The notes under the pieces are model-generated. The model saw only the letters and a program-made list of their open reading frames with translations. It was not told the origin of the DNA and did not search any database. A DNA stretch of 64,000 nt. Origin: Peribacillus sp044761985 (GTDB lineage: Bacteria > Bacillota > Bacilli > Bacillales > DSM-1321). Positions 1 through 8,827 of the stretch are shown here, one piece after another (the stretch's first letter is position 1; every line of letters begins with the position of its first letter). Location of the stretch: contig NZ_JBIWDK010000002.1 of the NCBI RefSeq assembly GCF_044761985.1, positions 310,001-374,000 on the forward strand. Direction: 5' to 3'. A program made the position numbers and the translations under genes.

Positions 1-2
1 TC

Positions 3-1235
3 GCCGTACCATTCAGCTTATCCATATTAATCATGATGATTGCTGCCTTAACTCTCGTTCCTGCACTACTTTCTGTTTTCGGCCGGGCCTCTTTCTTCCC
101 TATCGTTCCACGTACACCCGAAATGGAAGAAGCACGCGCGAAGAAAAAGGGCAAACCCGTCAAGATACACAAAGAAGGCGGACGCATTGGAAAATGGATT
201 GGGAATATCGTTACAACCAAGCCGTGGACCGTCATCCTTACTTGTCTGATTCTTTTCGGCCTATTAGCTGGCTATTCATCACAAATAAAGTATTCCTATG
301 ATATCCTCTCTTCTTTCCCAGAAGACATCAACTCACGTGAAGGGTATACCGTCATTTCCGATGCCTACTCACCTGGTGAACTTGCACCGGCTACAGTCGT
401 CATCGATACGGATGGCAAGGATATCGATTTAACGGATTCCCTGAAGGATATGAGCCTGATCGGAAGTGTCTCAGAACCTGTAAGGAGTGAGTCCAATAAG
501 GATTTACAATCCTATGAAGTCAAATTCAATATCAACCCATACGATACGAAAGCCATCGACGCCATTTCAGATATACGCAGTTCCGTAGAAAAAGAACTGA
601 AAGATGCGAAGATCTCATCCGTTGATGAAAAAGTATGGATTGGCGGCCAGACAGCCGAGCAACACGATAAACGCGAAACGGTCAAGGCAGATGAATTCTT
701 GGTTTTCCCAATCATCATCGTCTTGATTTCATTGCTACTGTTAGCCTACCTTCGTTCCGTAACAGCCATGGCTTATTTAATGGGAACGGTTATCCTTTCC
801 TTCTTTGCCGCTATGGGCTTAGGCTGGATCATCCTTCACCACTTCATGGGTGTGGATGCAATTGAAGGTACGATTCCGTTGTATTCATTCGTATTCCTTG
901 TCGCCCTAGGAGAAGATTACAACATCTTTATGGTATCCAGCATATGGCGCAAGAAGAAGACGATGCCAATCAAGCAAGCCATAAGAGAAGGTGTAACCGA
1001 AACAAGTGGCGTCATCACTTCAGCCGGTATCATCTTGGCAGCTACATTCTCTGTGCTCGCTACGTTGCCGATTCAAGTGCTTGTCCAATTCGGACTCATA
1101 ACCGCACTCGGTGTACTGATGGACACATTCATCGTTCGCCCATTCCTAGTGCCGGCGATTACCGCTCTGCTTGGTCGCTATGCTTTCTGGCCAAGTAAAG
1201 CCCCGATTCACGAAGAAAAAGAACGTTCTAACTAA
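3..1235 (+). CDS. MMPL/RND-family membrane transporter, C-terminal part (5' end outside window)
   Basis: The reading frame is open from the first bases of the window, so the gene starts upstream; about 410 residues are present. The protein carries a short membrane helix near residue 75, an extracytoplasmic domain of roughly 130 residues, then a block of five helices. The fourth region reads LGEDYNIF, the conserved Asp-Tyr proton-relay motif of MMPL transporters. The family exports lipids or drugs using the proton gradient; the substrate cannot be told. A YdfJ-like exporter is the nearest B. subtilis type. It ends just before a strong terminator, so it is the last gene of its transcript. Confidence 0.9.
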   Translation, partial: AVPFSLSILIMMIAALTLVPALLSVFGRASFFPIVPRTPEMEEARAKKKGKPVKIHKEGGRIGKWIGNIVTTKPWTVILTCLILFGLLAGYSSQIKYSYDILSSFPEDINSREGYTVISDAYSPGELAPATVVIDTDGKDIDLTDSLKDMSLIGSVSEPVRSESNKDLQSYEVKFNINPYDTKAIDAISDIRSSVEKELKDAKISSVDEKVWIGGQTAEQHDKRETVKADEFLVFPIIIVLISLLLLAYLRSVTAMAYLMGTVILSFFAAMGLGWIILHHFMGVDAIEGTIPLYSFVFLVALGEDYNIFMVSSIWRKKKTMPIKQAIREGVTETSGVITSAGIILAATFSVLATLPIQVLVQFGLITALGVLMDTFIVRPFLVPAITALLGRYAFWPSKAPIHEEKERSN

Positions 1236-1248
1236 GAGTTTCTTTCTT

Positions 1249-1285
1249 AAACCTGTGTCCGCACACATGCGGCACAGGTTTTTTT
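1249..1285 (+). terminator. Rho-independent terminator of the MMPL gene
   Basis: The arms AACCTGTG and CACAGGTT enclose an additional CCGC/GCGG pairing and are followed by a run of seven T. Confidence 0.9.
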
Positions 1286-1312
1286 GCATTTTCTAAATAA
1301 AGGAAAAAACGT

Positions 1313-1341
1313 TTGACTCTGGAACCCCCAGCTCATATAAT
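1313..1341 (+). promoter_or_regulatory. Sigma-A promoter of the yceI-like gene
   Basis: TTGACT at 1313-1318 and TATAAT at 1336-1341 are separated by exactly 17 bases, a near-consensus housekeeping promoter. The start codon lies about 50 bases downstream, behind a GTGGAGG ribosome binding site. Confidence 0.9.
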
Positions 1342-1397
1342 TACAATATGTTAAATTATCTCAAATTAAAGATATATGAAGTGGAGGAATATACAAA

Positions 1398-1931
1398 ATG
1401 GCTAAAACAAAATGGATAGTCGACCCTACACACAGCGCGATAGAGTTTTCTGTAAAACACATGATGATTGCAAAAGTAAAAGGAAGTTTCAATAAATTTG
1501 ACGCCAACATTTCTGCAGACCCAACCGACCTAACAACGGCGGAAATTGATTTCACCGTCGATTTGTCCAGCATTGACACTCGTAATACAGACCGTGATAA
1601 CCACCTGCGTTCTGCTGACTTCTTTGACGTTGAAAAGAACCCGGAACTGATATTTAAAGCTACAGACATCAAAAAAACGGATGACGATGAGTATGCCGTA
1701 ACCGGTGATGTCACACTTCATGGAGTGACAAAAGAAGAAACATTCGTTATGACATTCGAAGGGCAAGGAAAAGATCCATGGGGTACGGAAAAAGCAGGAT
1801 TCAGTGGCAAAGGCAAGGTGAAACGCAGCGACTATGGTTTAACCTATAATGCTGCCCTGGAAACGGGCGGGGTACTGATTGGGGATCAAATCACCATTTC
1901 CATTGATATCGAAGCCGCAAGAGAAGCGTAA
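1398..1931 (+). CDS. YceI-family lipid-binding protein
   Basis: The 177-residue product has the YceI pattern throughout: an N-terminal WIVDPTHSAIEFSVKHM segment, the middle LRSADFFDVEKNPE segment, and a C-terminal GDQITISIDIEA strand. YceI proteins form a lipocalin-like beta barrel that holds a polyisoprenoid. This copy has no signal peptide, as is usual for the Bacillus cytoplasmic forms. It is a single-gene transcript between its own sigma-A promoter and a terminator. The physiological ligand is unknown. Confidence 0.92.
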   Translation: MAKTKWIVDPTHSAIEFSVKHMMIAKVKGSFNKFDANISADPTDLTTAEIDFTVDLSSIDTRNTDRDNHLRSADFFDVEKNPELIFKATDIKKTDDDEYAVTGDVTLHGVTKEETFVMTFEGQGKDPWGTEKAGFSGKGKVKRSDYGLTYNAALETGGVLIGDQITISIDIEAAREA

Positions 1932-1945
1932 AATGTTTCATTAAT

Positions 1946-1988
1946 AAACCCCCAATGAGCAGAGCAACCTGCCTTTTGGGGGTTTCTT
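1946..1988. terminator. Bidirectional terminator between yceI-like gene and lipoprotein gene
   Basis: AAACCCCCAA and TTGGGGGTTT form a perfect ten-pair stem around a 20-base loop. It lies 15 bases after the plus-strand yceI stop and 12 bases after the convergent lipoprotein stop, so it can serve both. Confidence 0.8.
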
Positions 1989-2000
1989 GTGAAAAATCGT

Positions 2001-2438
2001 TCAATAACTGGATTTAGAAAAAACAAGCGTATGCTTATCCTGTTTATCTTTGTAACTCATATATAATTTTTCCCCTTTTATTTCATACAACAGAGTATCG
2101 GAATGCTTTAATCCTGCCCATTCTGCAGGTACATCAAAATCTGCTTCATCCCCTGTCTTCATTTTCAGAGATTCCCCATCATATTGTGTAATCTCTCCTT
2201 GGATGCCCGGGTTCCCCGCTTCAGCATCATACAAAGAAAATCTCCCATTTTTCTCAATGTCAAACGCGTAAAATCCTGTATAACGATTTCCATCTAAACT
2301 CATTTCTTCCCCATGCCACTCCCCTATAAGGTCAACGGGGGCAGAACTTTCCTTTCTCCCGTCTTTCCCACCTGGTTGACATCCATATAAGAACAAGCAT
2401 GATAATACTATCAAAATACTCTTCATCTTCATCGTCAT
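2001..2438 (-). CDS. Small secreted lipoprotein, function unknown
   Basis: The product starts with a short basic stretch and a hydrophobic segment ending in the lipobox LYGC, so it should be lipidated and anchored outside the membrane. The mature part (about 120 residues) contains LIGEWHGEEMSLDG and repeated beta-strand-like segments, resembling small lipocalin-like or DUF-type Bacillus lipoproteins, but I do not recognise the family. I chose the ATG at 2438 because AAGGTG lies upstream of it. An in-frame ATG at 2465 has no ribosome binding site. It is monocistronic, between the minJ terminator and the shared terminator at 1946-1988. Confidence 0.75.
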   Translation of the reverse strand: MTMKMKSILIVLSCLFLYGCQPGGKDGRKESSAPVDLIGEWHGEEMSLDGNRYTGFYAFDIEKNGRFSLYDAEAGNPGIQGEITQYDGESLKMKTGDEADFDVPAEWAGLKHSDTLLYEIKGEKLYMSYKDKQDKHTLVFSKSSY

Positions 2439-2479
2439 ATCCCTATTCGCACCTTCACTTTTCATTTCGTCTACCCATA

Positions 2480-2516
2480 TAAGAAACCACCTAGATCTAT
2501 CATCTAAGTGGTTTCA
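2480..2516 (-). terminator. Probable terminator after minJ
   Basis: GAAACCAC (2483-2490) pairs with GTGGTTTC (2508-2515), with TAGAT/ATCTA extending the stem. The T-tract on the minus strand is short, so strength is uncertain. Confidence 0.6.
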
Positions 2517-2544
2517 GTTACTATTCAGAAAGATCCGGCCGTTT

Positions 2545-3738
2545 CTACCCTGCTTGGCCACTCTCTTTCAATTGATCATCCACAAAAAGGATGCCCAATT
2601 CATAATGCTCCCCTTCAAATAAGGCCCGTTGCACAAAGCGCATTTGTTGATTAATGCCGATGACCTCGAGCTTACAATAGGCCCGATTCTTTTGCAGCGC
2701 CCGGTACAACTCTTCTTCTTCCCTGACGACAACCCCATTGATCTTTGAGATGATTTCACCCTTGACCAATCCCATCTTGTCAGCCGGTGATTCAGGGATA
2801 ACGCCTAGAATCTGGACGCCAAGCTTGCTTTTCGAAAAGTAAAACGGTTGCTTTTCGTCCAAATTCTTTTGCGCATAATGGATGAATTCTCGACCAAGGA
2901 TCGCTAAAACAGCTGTTATGATTGCCAATAGTGGATACCAGTAGCTGACGACCGCCAAGACTGTAATCAATATGCCAAGTGTCCCTACCTGCTTACCTTG
3001 GGCCTTTATTGCCTGTTCCGGAAGCGATCCATGAACCTTCTGCCTAAATCCAATCAAAAATGGCAGAACGATTGGAGAAATGAACACTTCACCAATGGAG
3101 AATACGGGATACCAGTCAAAAGGAACGGGCAGTTCTCCTCCAGGAATCAGTACGAACATCGGAATCAGCCAAATACGTTGCAAAACATAAACGCCAATCG
3201 GCTGCCCGCGCTTTGAAACCTCTAACTGTGGTGATGCCTTTTTACTGCCTTTCTTAACGATAAGAAAACCTTCCGCAATCAACAAAAGCCCAATCAATAT
3301 CACAAGTGTCGGATAAACTGATTGATTCAGTTGGTCAAATGCATCCGTGAAAATAGGAAGTGGCAAATCCTTACCATTTAGAAAGAAAAGGATAAAGAAC
3401 GTGACACCCAACGTATAAACAGGTGATACCAGTCTCCTTTTCATGGTCAAGACGGCTAGGACCGAGACTGCCGCCATGATGACCACCGCCGCCATCGGTA
3501 TGACAAGGCCAGACACCAGCGCGAGGAGTGACAGAATCACCCCAGTGACGATTCCCTGTAGAAGCAAAGCCCGAAGCTCCATGGTTTTCCTATAAATCTT
3601 CGTATTGAAATCACGACGCTCCCGTTTAACCCGAAGATAGCCGATGAATAAACAATAAGCAATGGAAACGTAAAGTAATGGATGAAGGAAGAGTTTTCCC
3701 AATCCTATTAAGCAATCAATAAGCCAATCCGTTGTCAA
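2545..3738 (-). CDS. minJ: MinJ, polar division-site topology protein with PDZ domain
   Basis: The 397-residue product is a polytopic membrane protein: about eight helices fill residues 1-290, and a PDZ domain follows at about 300-375 (LGVIPESPADKMGL, then IISKING). Length and plan fit B. subtilis MinJ, which links DivIVA at the poles to MinCD and restrains FtsZ ring formation. The gene lies downstream of ctpB on the same strand, as in B. subtilis, but the swrA gene that sits between them there is absent. The ctpB terminator at 3901-3930 suggests that minJ has its own promoter. No minC or minD lies in the window. Confidence 0.88.
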   Translation of the reverse strand: MTTDWLIDCLIGLGKLFLHPLLYVSIAYCLFIGYLRVKRERRDFNTKIYRKTMELRALLLQGIVTGVILSLLALVSGLVIPMAAVVIMAAVSVLAVLTMKRRLVSPVYTLGVTFFILFFLNGKDLPLPIFTDAFDQLNQSVYPTLVILIGLLLIAEGFLIVKKGSKKASPQLEVSKRGQPIGVYVLQRIWLIPMFVLIPGGELPVPFDWYPVFSIGEVFISPIVLPFLIGFRQKVHGSLPEQAIKAQGKQVGTLGILITVLAVVSYWYPLLAIITAVLAILGREFIHYAQKNLDEKQPFYFSKSKLGVQILGVIPESPADKMGLVKGEIISKINGVVVREEEELYRALQKNRAYCKLEVIGINQQMRFVQRALFEGEHYELGILFVDDQLKESGQAG

Positions 3739-3900
3739 TTTCTCTCCACCATCCCTATAAGTGATTAAAAGTATGTATCAATCGTTCTAGTCAGTTACTT
3801 CCTATTCTATCAAATATGTCAGCTTTCTGCCTATTAAGATGTAGAAAAAACTGTATCCGCTCTAATAGATGAAATGAAATTTTCCCCCTTTCCTGCCAAG

Positions 3901-3930
3901 TAAAAAGGCAACACCCCGATGGGCGTTGCC
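3901..3930 (-). terminator. Terminator of ctpB
   Basis: On the minus strand GGCAACGCCC pairs with GGGGTGTTGCC across a three-base loop and runs into TTTTTA directly after the ctpB stop codon. Confidence 0.85.
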
Positions 3931-3938
3931 TCCTTCTT

Positions 3939-5363
3939 CTATTTCGCCAAATAATTCAAAGCCGTCCGTAGCTGAATATCATTATCTTCATCCTGAATTT
4001 TTTCCAAGATGACGGTTTCTAGCTTAGCTGCGGTCTTGGCATCCAACTTACCAGTCGCTTTCATCCCATACTGCTTCTGAAAAGCCTTGACCGCAATCTC
4101 TGTATTCCAATCGTAGTACCCATCCTCACGCCCTGTTTCAAAACCGATCCCTTTTAGGATCGTTTGCGCATACTGAATTTGGTCGTCTGTCATGTCCCGC
4201 TTCAATACCTTTTCGATGGTTAACTGATGGGCGTTGAAGTACACCGGTTGCTTGACTTCAATCGTCGGTTCGATTCCTTTTTTGTGAATCCAGTTACCAG
4301 AGGGTGTCAGCCACTTGTACAGCGTAAGCTTGATATTGCTGCCATCTCCCATTGGGACTGCCTGTTGAACCGTCCCTTTACCGAACGTCTTCTCGCCAAT
4401 CAGCGGGTATCCCCCGGCCTCCTCCATGGCACCGGCAAGGATCTCCGAAGCCGAGGCACTGCCTTTATCCGTCAGGACGGCAATGGGGTAGTCCTTCTTT
4501 TTCTTCAGTTCTGTGAAAAAGGATTGCGTCTCACCCGTTCTTTCGGCTATTTTCAAATATGGTTTATCTTTCGTAATAAACTCGCCTAAAATCGTCTCCA
4601 CACTTGAAAGGAGACCGCCCGGATTCCCCCGGACATCGATCACCAGCCCTTCGATTCCCTTCTTCTCAAGTTCCTTCAACTGCTTTTTAAAATCCGATGC
4701 GGTATTTTCCGAGAATGTGGTCAACTCCACATACCCGATTTCCTCACCCGCTACTTCCTTGGTCGAAGAAAAAACCGTGTCCAATGGAATTTCTGCACGA
4801 ACCATATTGAATTCGATTGGATTGGATACACCGGCACGTTTTATTTCCATTTTGACTGAAGAGCCCTTTTTCCCACGGATCTTCAACCGAGTTTCATAGA
4901 GGTCCAACCCTTCGACACTTTCCCCATTCACCTTTAGGATTTGGTCCTTCGGCTTTAATCCTGCCTTTTCAGCCGGGGAGTCCTTGTAGGGAGAGACAAT
5001 GATGACCTTCCCGTCCTCCATCCCGATTTCCGTACCGATCCCTTCAAACGAGGAATCCAAGGTCTCATTGAACTGCTTTGCGGTCTCCTTGTCCATATAT
5101 ACGGAATATGGATCCTTCAATGTTGCCAGCATGCCTTGAATGGCACCTTCGATGAGCTTTGAGCCGTCTACCTGTTCAACATACTGGCTCACGATCAACC
5201 CGTAAGCTTGTTCCACTTTTGCCCACTCCTGATCTTTTATCCCCTCTTGGCTTCCCTGTTTCATCTCGTGTTTATCCTGGGTGCTTGTCCAATACATGCC
5301 CCCTGCTGCCCCAATAACTAATGACATCATGATTGCTAGAGGAATTACCCATTTTTTGACCAT
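3939..5363 (-). CDS. ctpB: CtpB, S41-family carboxyl-terminal processing serine protease
   Basis: The 474-residue product has one N-terminal membrane anchor (about residues 5-22), a PDZ domain (FEGIGTEIGM to ILKVNGESVEGL), and an S41 protease core. The catalytic Ser lies in KGSASASE and the Lys in GEKTFGKGTVQ. A C-terminal peptidoglycan-binding repeat follows (FETGREDGYY to AAKL). In B. subtilis CtpB is secreted into the space around the forespore and cleaves SpoIVFA to trigger sigma-K activation. The ATG at 5363 is preceded by AAAGGGGAT. An upstream in-frame ATG at 5483 would translate through the terminator of the preceding gene and is rejected. Length matches B. subtilis CtpB (about 480). 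Confidence 0.93.
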   Translation of the reverse strand: MVKKWVIPLAIMMSLVIGAAGGMYWTSTQDKHEMKQGSQEGIKDQEWAKVEQAYGLIVSQYVEQVDGSKLIEGAIQGMLATLKDPYSVYMDKETAKQFNETLDSSFEGIGTEIGMEDGKVIIVSPYKDSPAEKAGLKPKDQILKVNGESVEGLDLYETRLKIRGKKGSSVKMEIKRAGVSNPIEFNMVRAEIPLDTVFSSTKEVAGEEIGYVELTTFSENTASDFKKQLKELEKKGIEGLVIDVRGNPGGLLSSVETILGEFITKDKPYLKIAERTGETQSFFTELKKKKDYPIAVLTDKGSASASEILAGAMEEAGGYPLIGEKTFGKGTVQQAVPMGDGSNIKLTLYKWLTPSGNWIHKKGIEPTIEVKQPVYFNAHQLTIEKVLKRDMTDDQIQYAQTILKGIGFETGREDGYYDWNTEIAVKAFQKQYGMKATGKLDAKTAAKLETVILEKIQDEDNDIQLRTALNYLAK

Positions 5364-5438
5364 ATTTATCCCCTTTTCTACCCCGATATATTTTTCACTA
5401 TATGAGTAGGTTCGGGTAAATATGCTTTTGAACAGAGC

Positions 5439-5471
5439 AAAAAAACAGACCAGGATGTGATCCTGGTCTGT
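5439..5471 (-). terminator. Terminator after the M23 hydrolase gene
   Basis: ACAGACCAGGAT (5445-5456) pairs perfectly with ATCCTGGTCTGT (5460-5471). On the minus strand the stem is followed by TTTTTTT. It separates the ftsEX-hydrolase transcript from ctpB. Confidence 0.92.
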
Positions 5472-5493
5472 TTTATGATTCATATATTGGGTA

Positions 5494-6867
5494 TTAGTTA
5501 GGTATGTAGCTTAATGGATTGACTGCATTGGACTTGCTGTAATTCCACGTACCTTTGTGAAGCTCAAAGTGCAAATGCTGTCCATAAGAATGTCCGGTAT
5601 TCCCCATGATCCCAATTTGTTGACCTTTGGCAACGACTGCACCTGTACTAGCTTGTCTTGAACTTAAATGTGCATAAACCGTTGTCCACGTTTGTCCACT
5701 AATATTATGGGTAACAAAGATTACATTACCGTATGAAGAGGACGTATACGAACGACTTACGACTCCGTCTGCCGCTGCTACAACAGGCACTGTTCCGCTT
5801 GCAGCAATATCAATGCCGGCATGCTGTTTATTCCAACGTTCGCCCATTTGTGAAGATACATAACCTGCACTTGGTCTTGTAAATGTTCCTGACGATACAG
5901 CCGGTGCAGAACTTACACTAGCCGGAGCTTGTGATGATGAAGAGGATGAACTGCTATTAGAACTAGAGTTAGAATGGGAAGGAGCTTGTTTTTTCGCTTG
6001 AGCTGCTTGCGCTGCTTGTGCTGCCGCTTCTTGTTCTGCACGTTTTTTCGCTTCAGCTGCTGCTTTTTTACGAGCTGCTTCTAATTCAGCTAGACGATTC
6101 TTCTCTAAGTCGATGGCTGACTTGATTGCTGTTTCTTGAGCAGCAAGGTTCGCCTTTTCTTCCTCTAAGCCCATTTTATTTTCTTCTTCTTTTTTCGTTT
6201 GTTTCTTTAATTTCTTAACTAACGCAGCTTTTTGTTCTTTCTGCTGTTTTTGTTGATTTTGGATTTGTAAAAGTTGAGCTTTAGCCACTTCTAAACTAGC
6301 AAGCTTCGTTTCTACGGCCTTTTGTTTTTCTTCAAGCTCTTTTTTATCCAGCTCATGTTGTTTCAAAATCTCGCGATCGGCTTCTGCAATGGCTGCAACA
6401 GCTCCTACACGGTCAATTAAATCGCTAAAACTAGATGATCCGAACAATACTTCCACATAATTCAAATCTCCACCGGACTCCTGGAAGGAAAGGGCACGTT
6501 CCTTCAGAACGTCGTTACGCTTAGCGATACGTTCTTGCAACACTATAATTTCTGCTTTCAATACTTCAATTTCTTCTTTTGTTTGAGTGATTTCAGCATT
6601 TTTCGCATCAATTTTCTTTGCTGATTCTGCAATTTTCGCATCAATGGCAGCGATTTGCTCCTCAGCCGTCAGTTGTTTATTCTGGAGGTTATTGATTTTT
6701 TCTGAGGTAGTGGAAATGTCCGCTTCAACACCCGAACGTTTTTCCTGTATAGATGCCTTCTTTTGCTCTAAGTCTGAAATGGATTCAGCAAAAGCTGAAG
6801 GAGCAGCCAAAATGCTCCCCAAGCCGATCATGATTGTCGCGTTCACCGCGATAATGTTCTTTTTCAA
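5494..6867 (-). CDS. Secreted coiled-coil M23 peptidoglycan endopeptidase (EnvC-like partner of FtsEX)
   Basis: The 457-residue product has a signal peptide ending near AFAES and a coiled coil of about 230 residues rich in Lys, Glu and Gln. A Ser-rich linker leads to a C-terminal LytM/M23 domain. Its zinc ligands are all visible: HAGID, then YAHLSS and HLHFE. The peptidase should therefore be active, unlike EnvC itself, whose LytM domain is degenerate. Start: a TTG at 6867 behind AAAGGGG gives LKKNIIAVNATIM, a normal signal peptide; an upstream ATG (6912) gives an unlikely N-terminus. It lies about 113 bases after ftsX, so it is probably co-transcribed with it and controlled by FtsEX. In B. 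subtilis that role is played by CwlO, an NlpC/P60 enzyme encoded elsewhere. Confidence 0.88.
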   Translation of the reverse strand: MKKNIIAVNATIMIGLGSILAAPSAFAESISDLEQKKASIQEKRSGVEADISTTSEKINNLQNKQLTAEEQIAAIDAKIAESAKKIDAKNAEITQTKEEIEVLKAEIIVLQERIAKRNDVLKERALSFQESGGDLNYVEVLFGSSSFSDLIDRVGAVAAIAEADREILKQHELDKKELEEKQKAVETKLASLEVAKAQLLQIQNQQKQQKEQKAALVKKLKKQTKKEEENKMGLEEEKANLAAQETAIKSAIDLEKNRLAELEAARKKAAAEAKKRAEQEAAAQAAQAAQAKKQAPSHSNSSSNSSSSSSSSQAPASVSSAPAVSSGTFTRPSAGYVSSQMGERWNKQHAGIDIAASGTVPVVAAADGVVSRSYTSSSYGNVIFVTHNISGQTWTTVYAHLSSRQASTGAVVAKGQQIGIMGNTGHSYGQHLHFELHKGTWNYSKSNAVNPLSYIPN

Positions 6868-6980
6868 TGTTCCATTTCCCCTTTCAATCTCGTTACAACT
6901 CGTGCCATGCAACGTCTCTCTATTTTGAATGAATTTCTTCTTCGTATTTCGAGTGTAAAAGAATTGTAAAGTTTGTTCGC

Positions 6981-7874
6981 TTATGCTTTTAAGAATTTTC
7001 TAACGGACATTAAGCTTCCCCATATTCCAATCACGGCGCCCATGATGATAAGAATCGCCGACACTTGGTAAATGAATGGACTTGCTGGTAAAAAGTCTAC
7101 GAATTTAAACGTAATCTGTGGTGATATATAATTGAACAGATTGTAGTAGAGTACTGAAATCAGGGCGATAGGCACAACAGAACCAAGGATTCCTAACCAG
7201 AGTCCCTCTAAGAAGAATGGCCAACGAATGAAGTTGTTTGTTGCCCCTACCAATCTCATAATCTCGATTTCTTTTTTCCTAGCCACTATTGTAATTTTAA
7301 TCGTATTCGAGATGAGGAACATGGCTGTGAAAAGCAACCCTACGATAAGTACAATCCCGATATTTCTAGCAATTTCGACAAAACTGAATAGGTTTTCAAC
7401 ATAACCTTGTCCATATTTAACGCTTTGAATATAATTGATGCTTTCGATTTCTTTCGCTACCTTGATCACATCTTGAGGTGTTTTCGTTTTAATGATATAA
7501 ACATCCCGTAAAGGGTTGTCTTGTTCAAATGGTTTAAAGGCATCTCCATTATCGCCTAAATCATCAATTAAATTGGTTAGCTCTTCATCCTTAGGGGAGA
7601 AGACAACACTATCAATTCCACCTATACTCGTTATCTGCTTGCTGATTGCTTGTATATCCTCTTTACTCGCTGCATTATCAATATGCGCACGAATTTCGAC
7701 ATCGTTTTCGACATTACCCGCGATATGATTTAAATTCATCATAATCACTAAAAAAACGCCAACCAATGTTAGAGTGACTGTTACAGCACTTACTGATGCA
7801 AACGTCATCCAACCATTACGACCAATGTTTTTAAAGCTTTCACGGAAGTGACGGACGAGTGTTCTAAATTTCAT
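6981..7874 (-). CDS. ftsX: FtsX, membrane subunit of the FtsEX hydrolase-control complex
   Basis: The 297-residue product has the FtsX plan: a cytoplasmic N-terminus (LVRHFRESFKNIGRNGW), one helix, an extracytoplasmic domain of about 110 residues containing DIQAISKQ and PLRDVYIIKT, then three helices. FtsX is a type VII-like permease that transmits ATP hydrolysis by FtsE to a wall hydrolase outside. The ATG at 7874 overlaps the end of ftsE by 11 bases and has GAGGTG upstream, consistent with translational coupling. A longer frame starting at 7928 lies inside ftsE and is rejected. Confidence 0.95.
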   Translation of the reverse strand: MKFRTLVRHFRESFKNIGRNGWMTFASVSAVTVTLTLVGVFLVIMMNLNHIAGNVENDVEIRAHIDNAASKEDIQAISKQITSIGGIDSVVFSPKDEELTNLIDDLGDNGDAFKPFEQDNPLRDVYIIKTKTPQDVIKVAKEIESINYIQSVKYGQGYVENLFSFVEIARNIGIVLIVGLLFTAMFLISNTIKITIVARKKEIEIMRLVGATNNFIRWPFFLEGLWLGILGSVVPIALISVLYYNLFNYISPQITFKFVDFLPASPFIYQVSAILIIMGAVIGIWGSLMSVRKFLKA

Positions 7875-8550
7875 ATCCGTATTCACCTCTATGTTCATCG
7901 CGAACGATTTTTCCACCTTCAATGGCAATTACACGACGTTTAAAGTTATTAACAATATCTTTATTGTGCGTAGCCATGATAAGTGTCGTTCCGCGCTTGT
8001 TTATTTCTTCAAATATGCTCATGATTTCCCATGATGTTTCAGGATCCAGATTCCCTGTAGGTTCATCCGCAATAACCACCTTGGGGTCATTGACAATCGA
8101 ACGGGCAATCGCAACCCTTTGTTGTTCTCCACCTGATAACTCTGCAGGACGCATTCTGGCTTTATGCTTGATCCCTACTAGATCGAGAACTTCCATGACT
8201 CTCTTTTTAATGACTTCAGGTTCTTTTTCGATGACTTCCATTGCAAAGGCAACATTTTCATAGACTGTGAAAGTTTGAAGGAGTTTAAAATCCTGGAAGA
8301 CCATCCCGATATTACGGCGAAATAGAGGAACTTTCGAATTGCGGATTTTTGGTAGGCTGACACCATTAACCAAGATATTTCCACTTGTCGGCTTTTCTTC
8401 CCGATACATCATTTTGATGAAGGTCGATTTGCCGGCACCACTTGGACCCACTACATAAACAAACTCGCCTGGCTGTATTTTTACATTTAACCCATTAATG
8501 GCTATGACGCCATTAGAATAGGTCTTTTTGACATCTATCATCTCTATCAT
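7864..8550 (-). CDS. ftsE: FtsE, ATPase of the FtsEX complex
   Basis: This is a 228-residue ABC ATPase with Walker A GPSGAGKST at residues 35-43, signature LSGGEQQR, Walker B VVIADEPTGNLD and the switch histidine in MATHN. It is the cytoplasmic partner of FtsX; in B. subtilis FtsEX activates an elongation-associated DL-endopeptidase. The ATG at 8550 has AGGTGG eight bases upstream and matches the usual N-terminus MIEM. It is the first gene of the ftsE-ftsX-M23 hydrolase group. Confidence 0.96.
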   Translation of the reverse strand: MIEMIDVKKTYSNGVIAINGLNVKIQPGEFVYVVGPSGAGKSTFIKMMYREEKPTSGNILVNGVSLPKIRNSKVPLFRRNIGMVFQDFKLLQTFTVYENVAFAMEVIEKEPEVIKKRVMEVLDLVGIKHKARMRPAELSGGEQQRVAIARSIVNDPKVVIADEPTGNLDPETSWEIMSIFEEINKRGTTLIMATHNKDIVNNFKRRVIAIEGGKIVRDEHRGEYGYEI

Positions 8551-8654
8551 TCTAAAACCACCTAATTTGCTTGTTAACTTATCTATTAAAAGCGTTTTTT
8601 TCGACAGCATTTTTTAAATAACGACAGGAATCATTTCGTTTTAAGCACAGGAAC

Positions 8655-8663
8655 ATTATAACA
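8655..8663 (-). promoter_or_regulatory. Candidate extended -10 promoter of ftsE
   Basis: On the minus strand the sequence reads TGTTATAAT, an extended -10 element. A TTGACA lies only 11 bases upstream, too near to act as its -35. The leader would be about 95 bases. Confidence 0.45.
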
Positions 8664-8788
8664 TCAAAGTTTGTCAAATTAAGCATAAAAATATTACAGT
8701 TTCATTTCAATGATTGTGCTAAGACTATCTATCTAGTATACGGAAAAAACGAATGGAAATAATAGGGGATTTTATGAAGAGGATGGAT

Positions 8789-8817
8789 GAAACGTCCAGC
8801 CTAAAGGAGGACGTTTC
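8789..8817 (-). terminator. Hairpin after cccB, possible terminator
   Basis: GAAACGTCC and GGACGTTTC form a perfect nine-pair stem 10 bases after the cccB stop. There is no T-run on the minus strand, so it may be an RNA-stabilising hairpin or weak terminator. Confidence 0.5.
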
Positions 8818-8827
8818 GGTAGAATTG

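Noticed and set aside
5364..5483. N-terminal extension of ctpB
   Set aside because: It would cover the terminator at 5439-5471 and part of the leader; AAAGGGGAT at the ATG 5363 and normal protein length decide for the shorter form.
8672..8677. TTGACA upstream of ftsE as the -35 box
   Set aside because: It is only 11 bases from TATAAT; the TG-extended -10 explains the promoter better.
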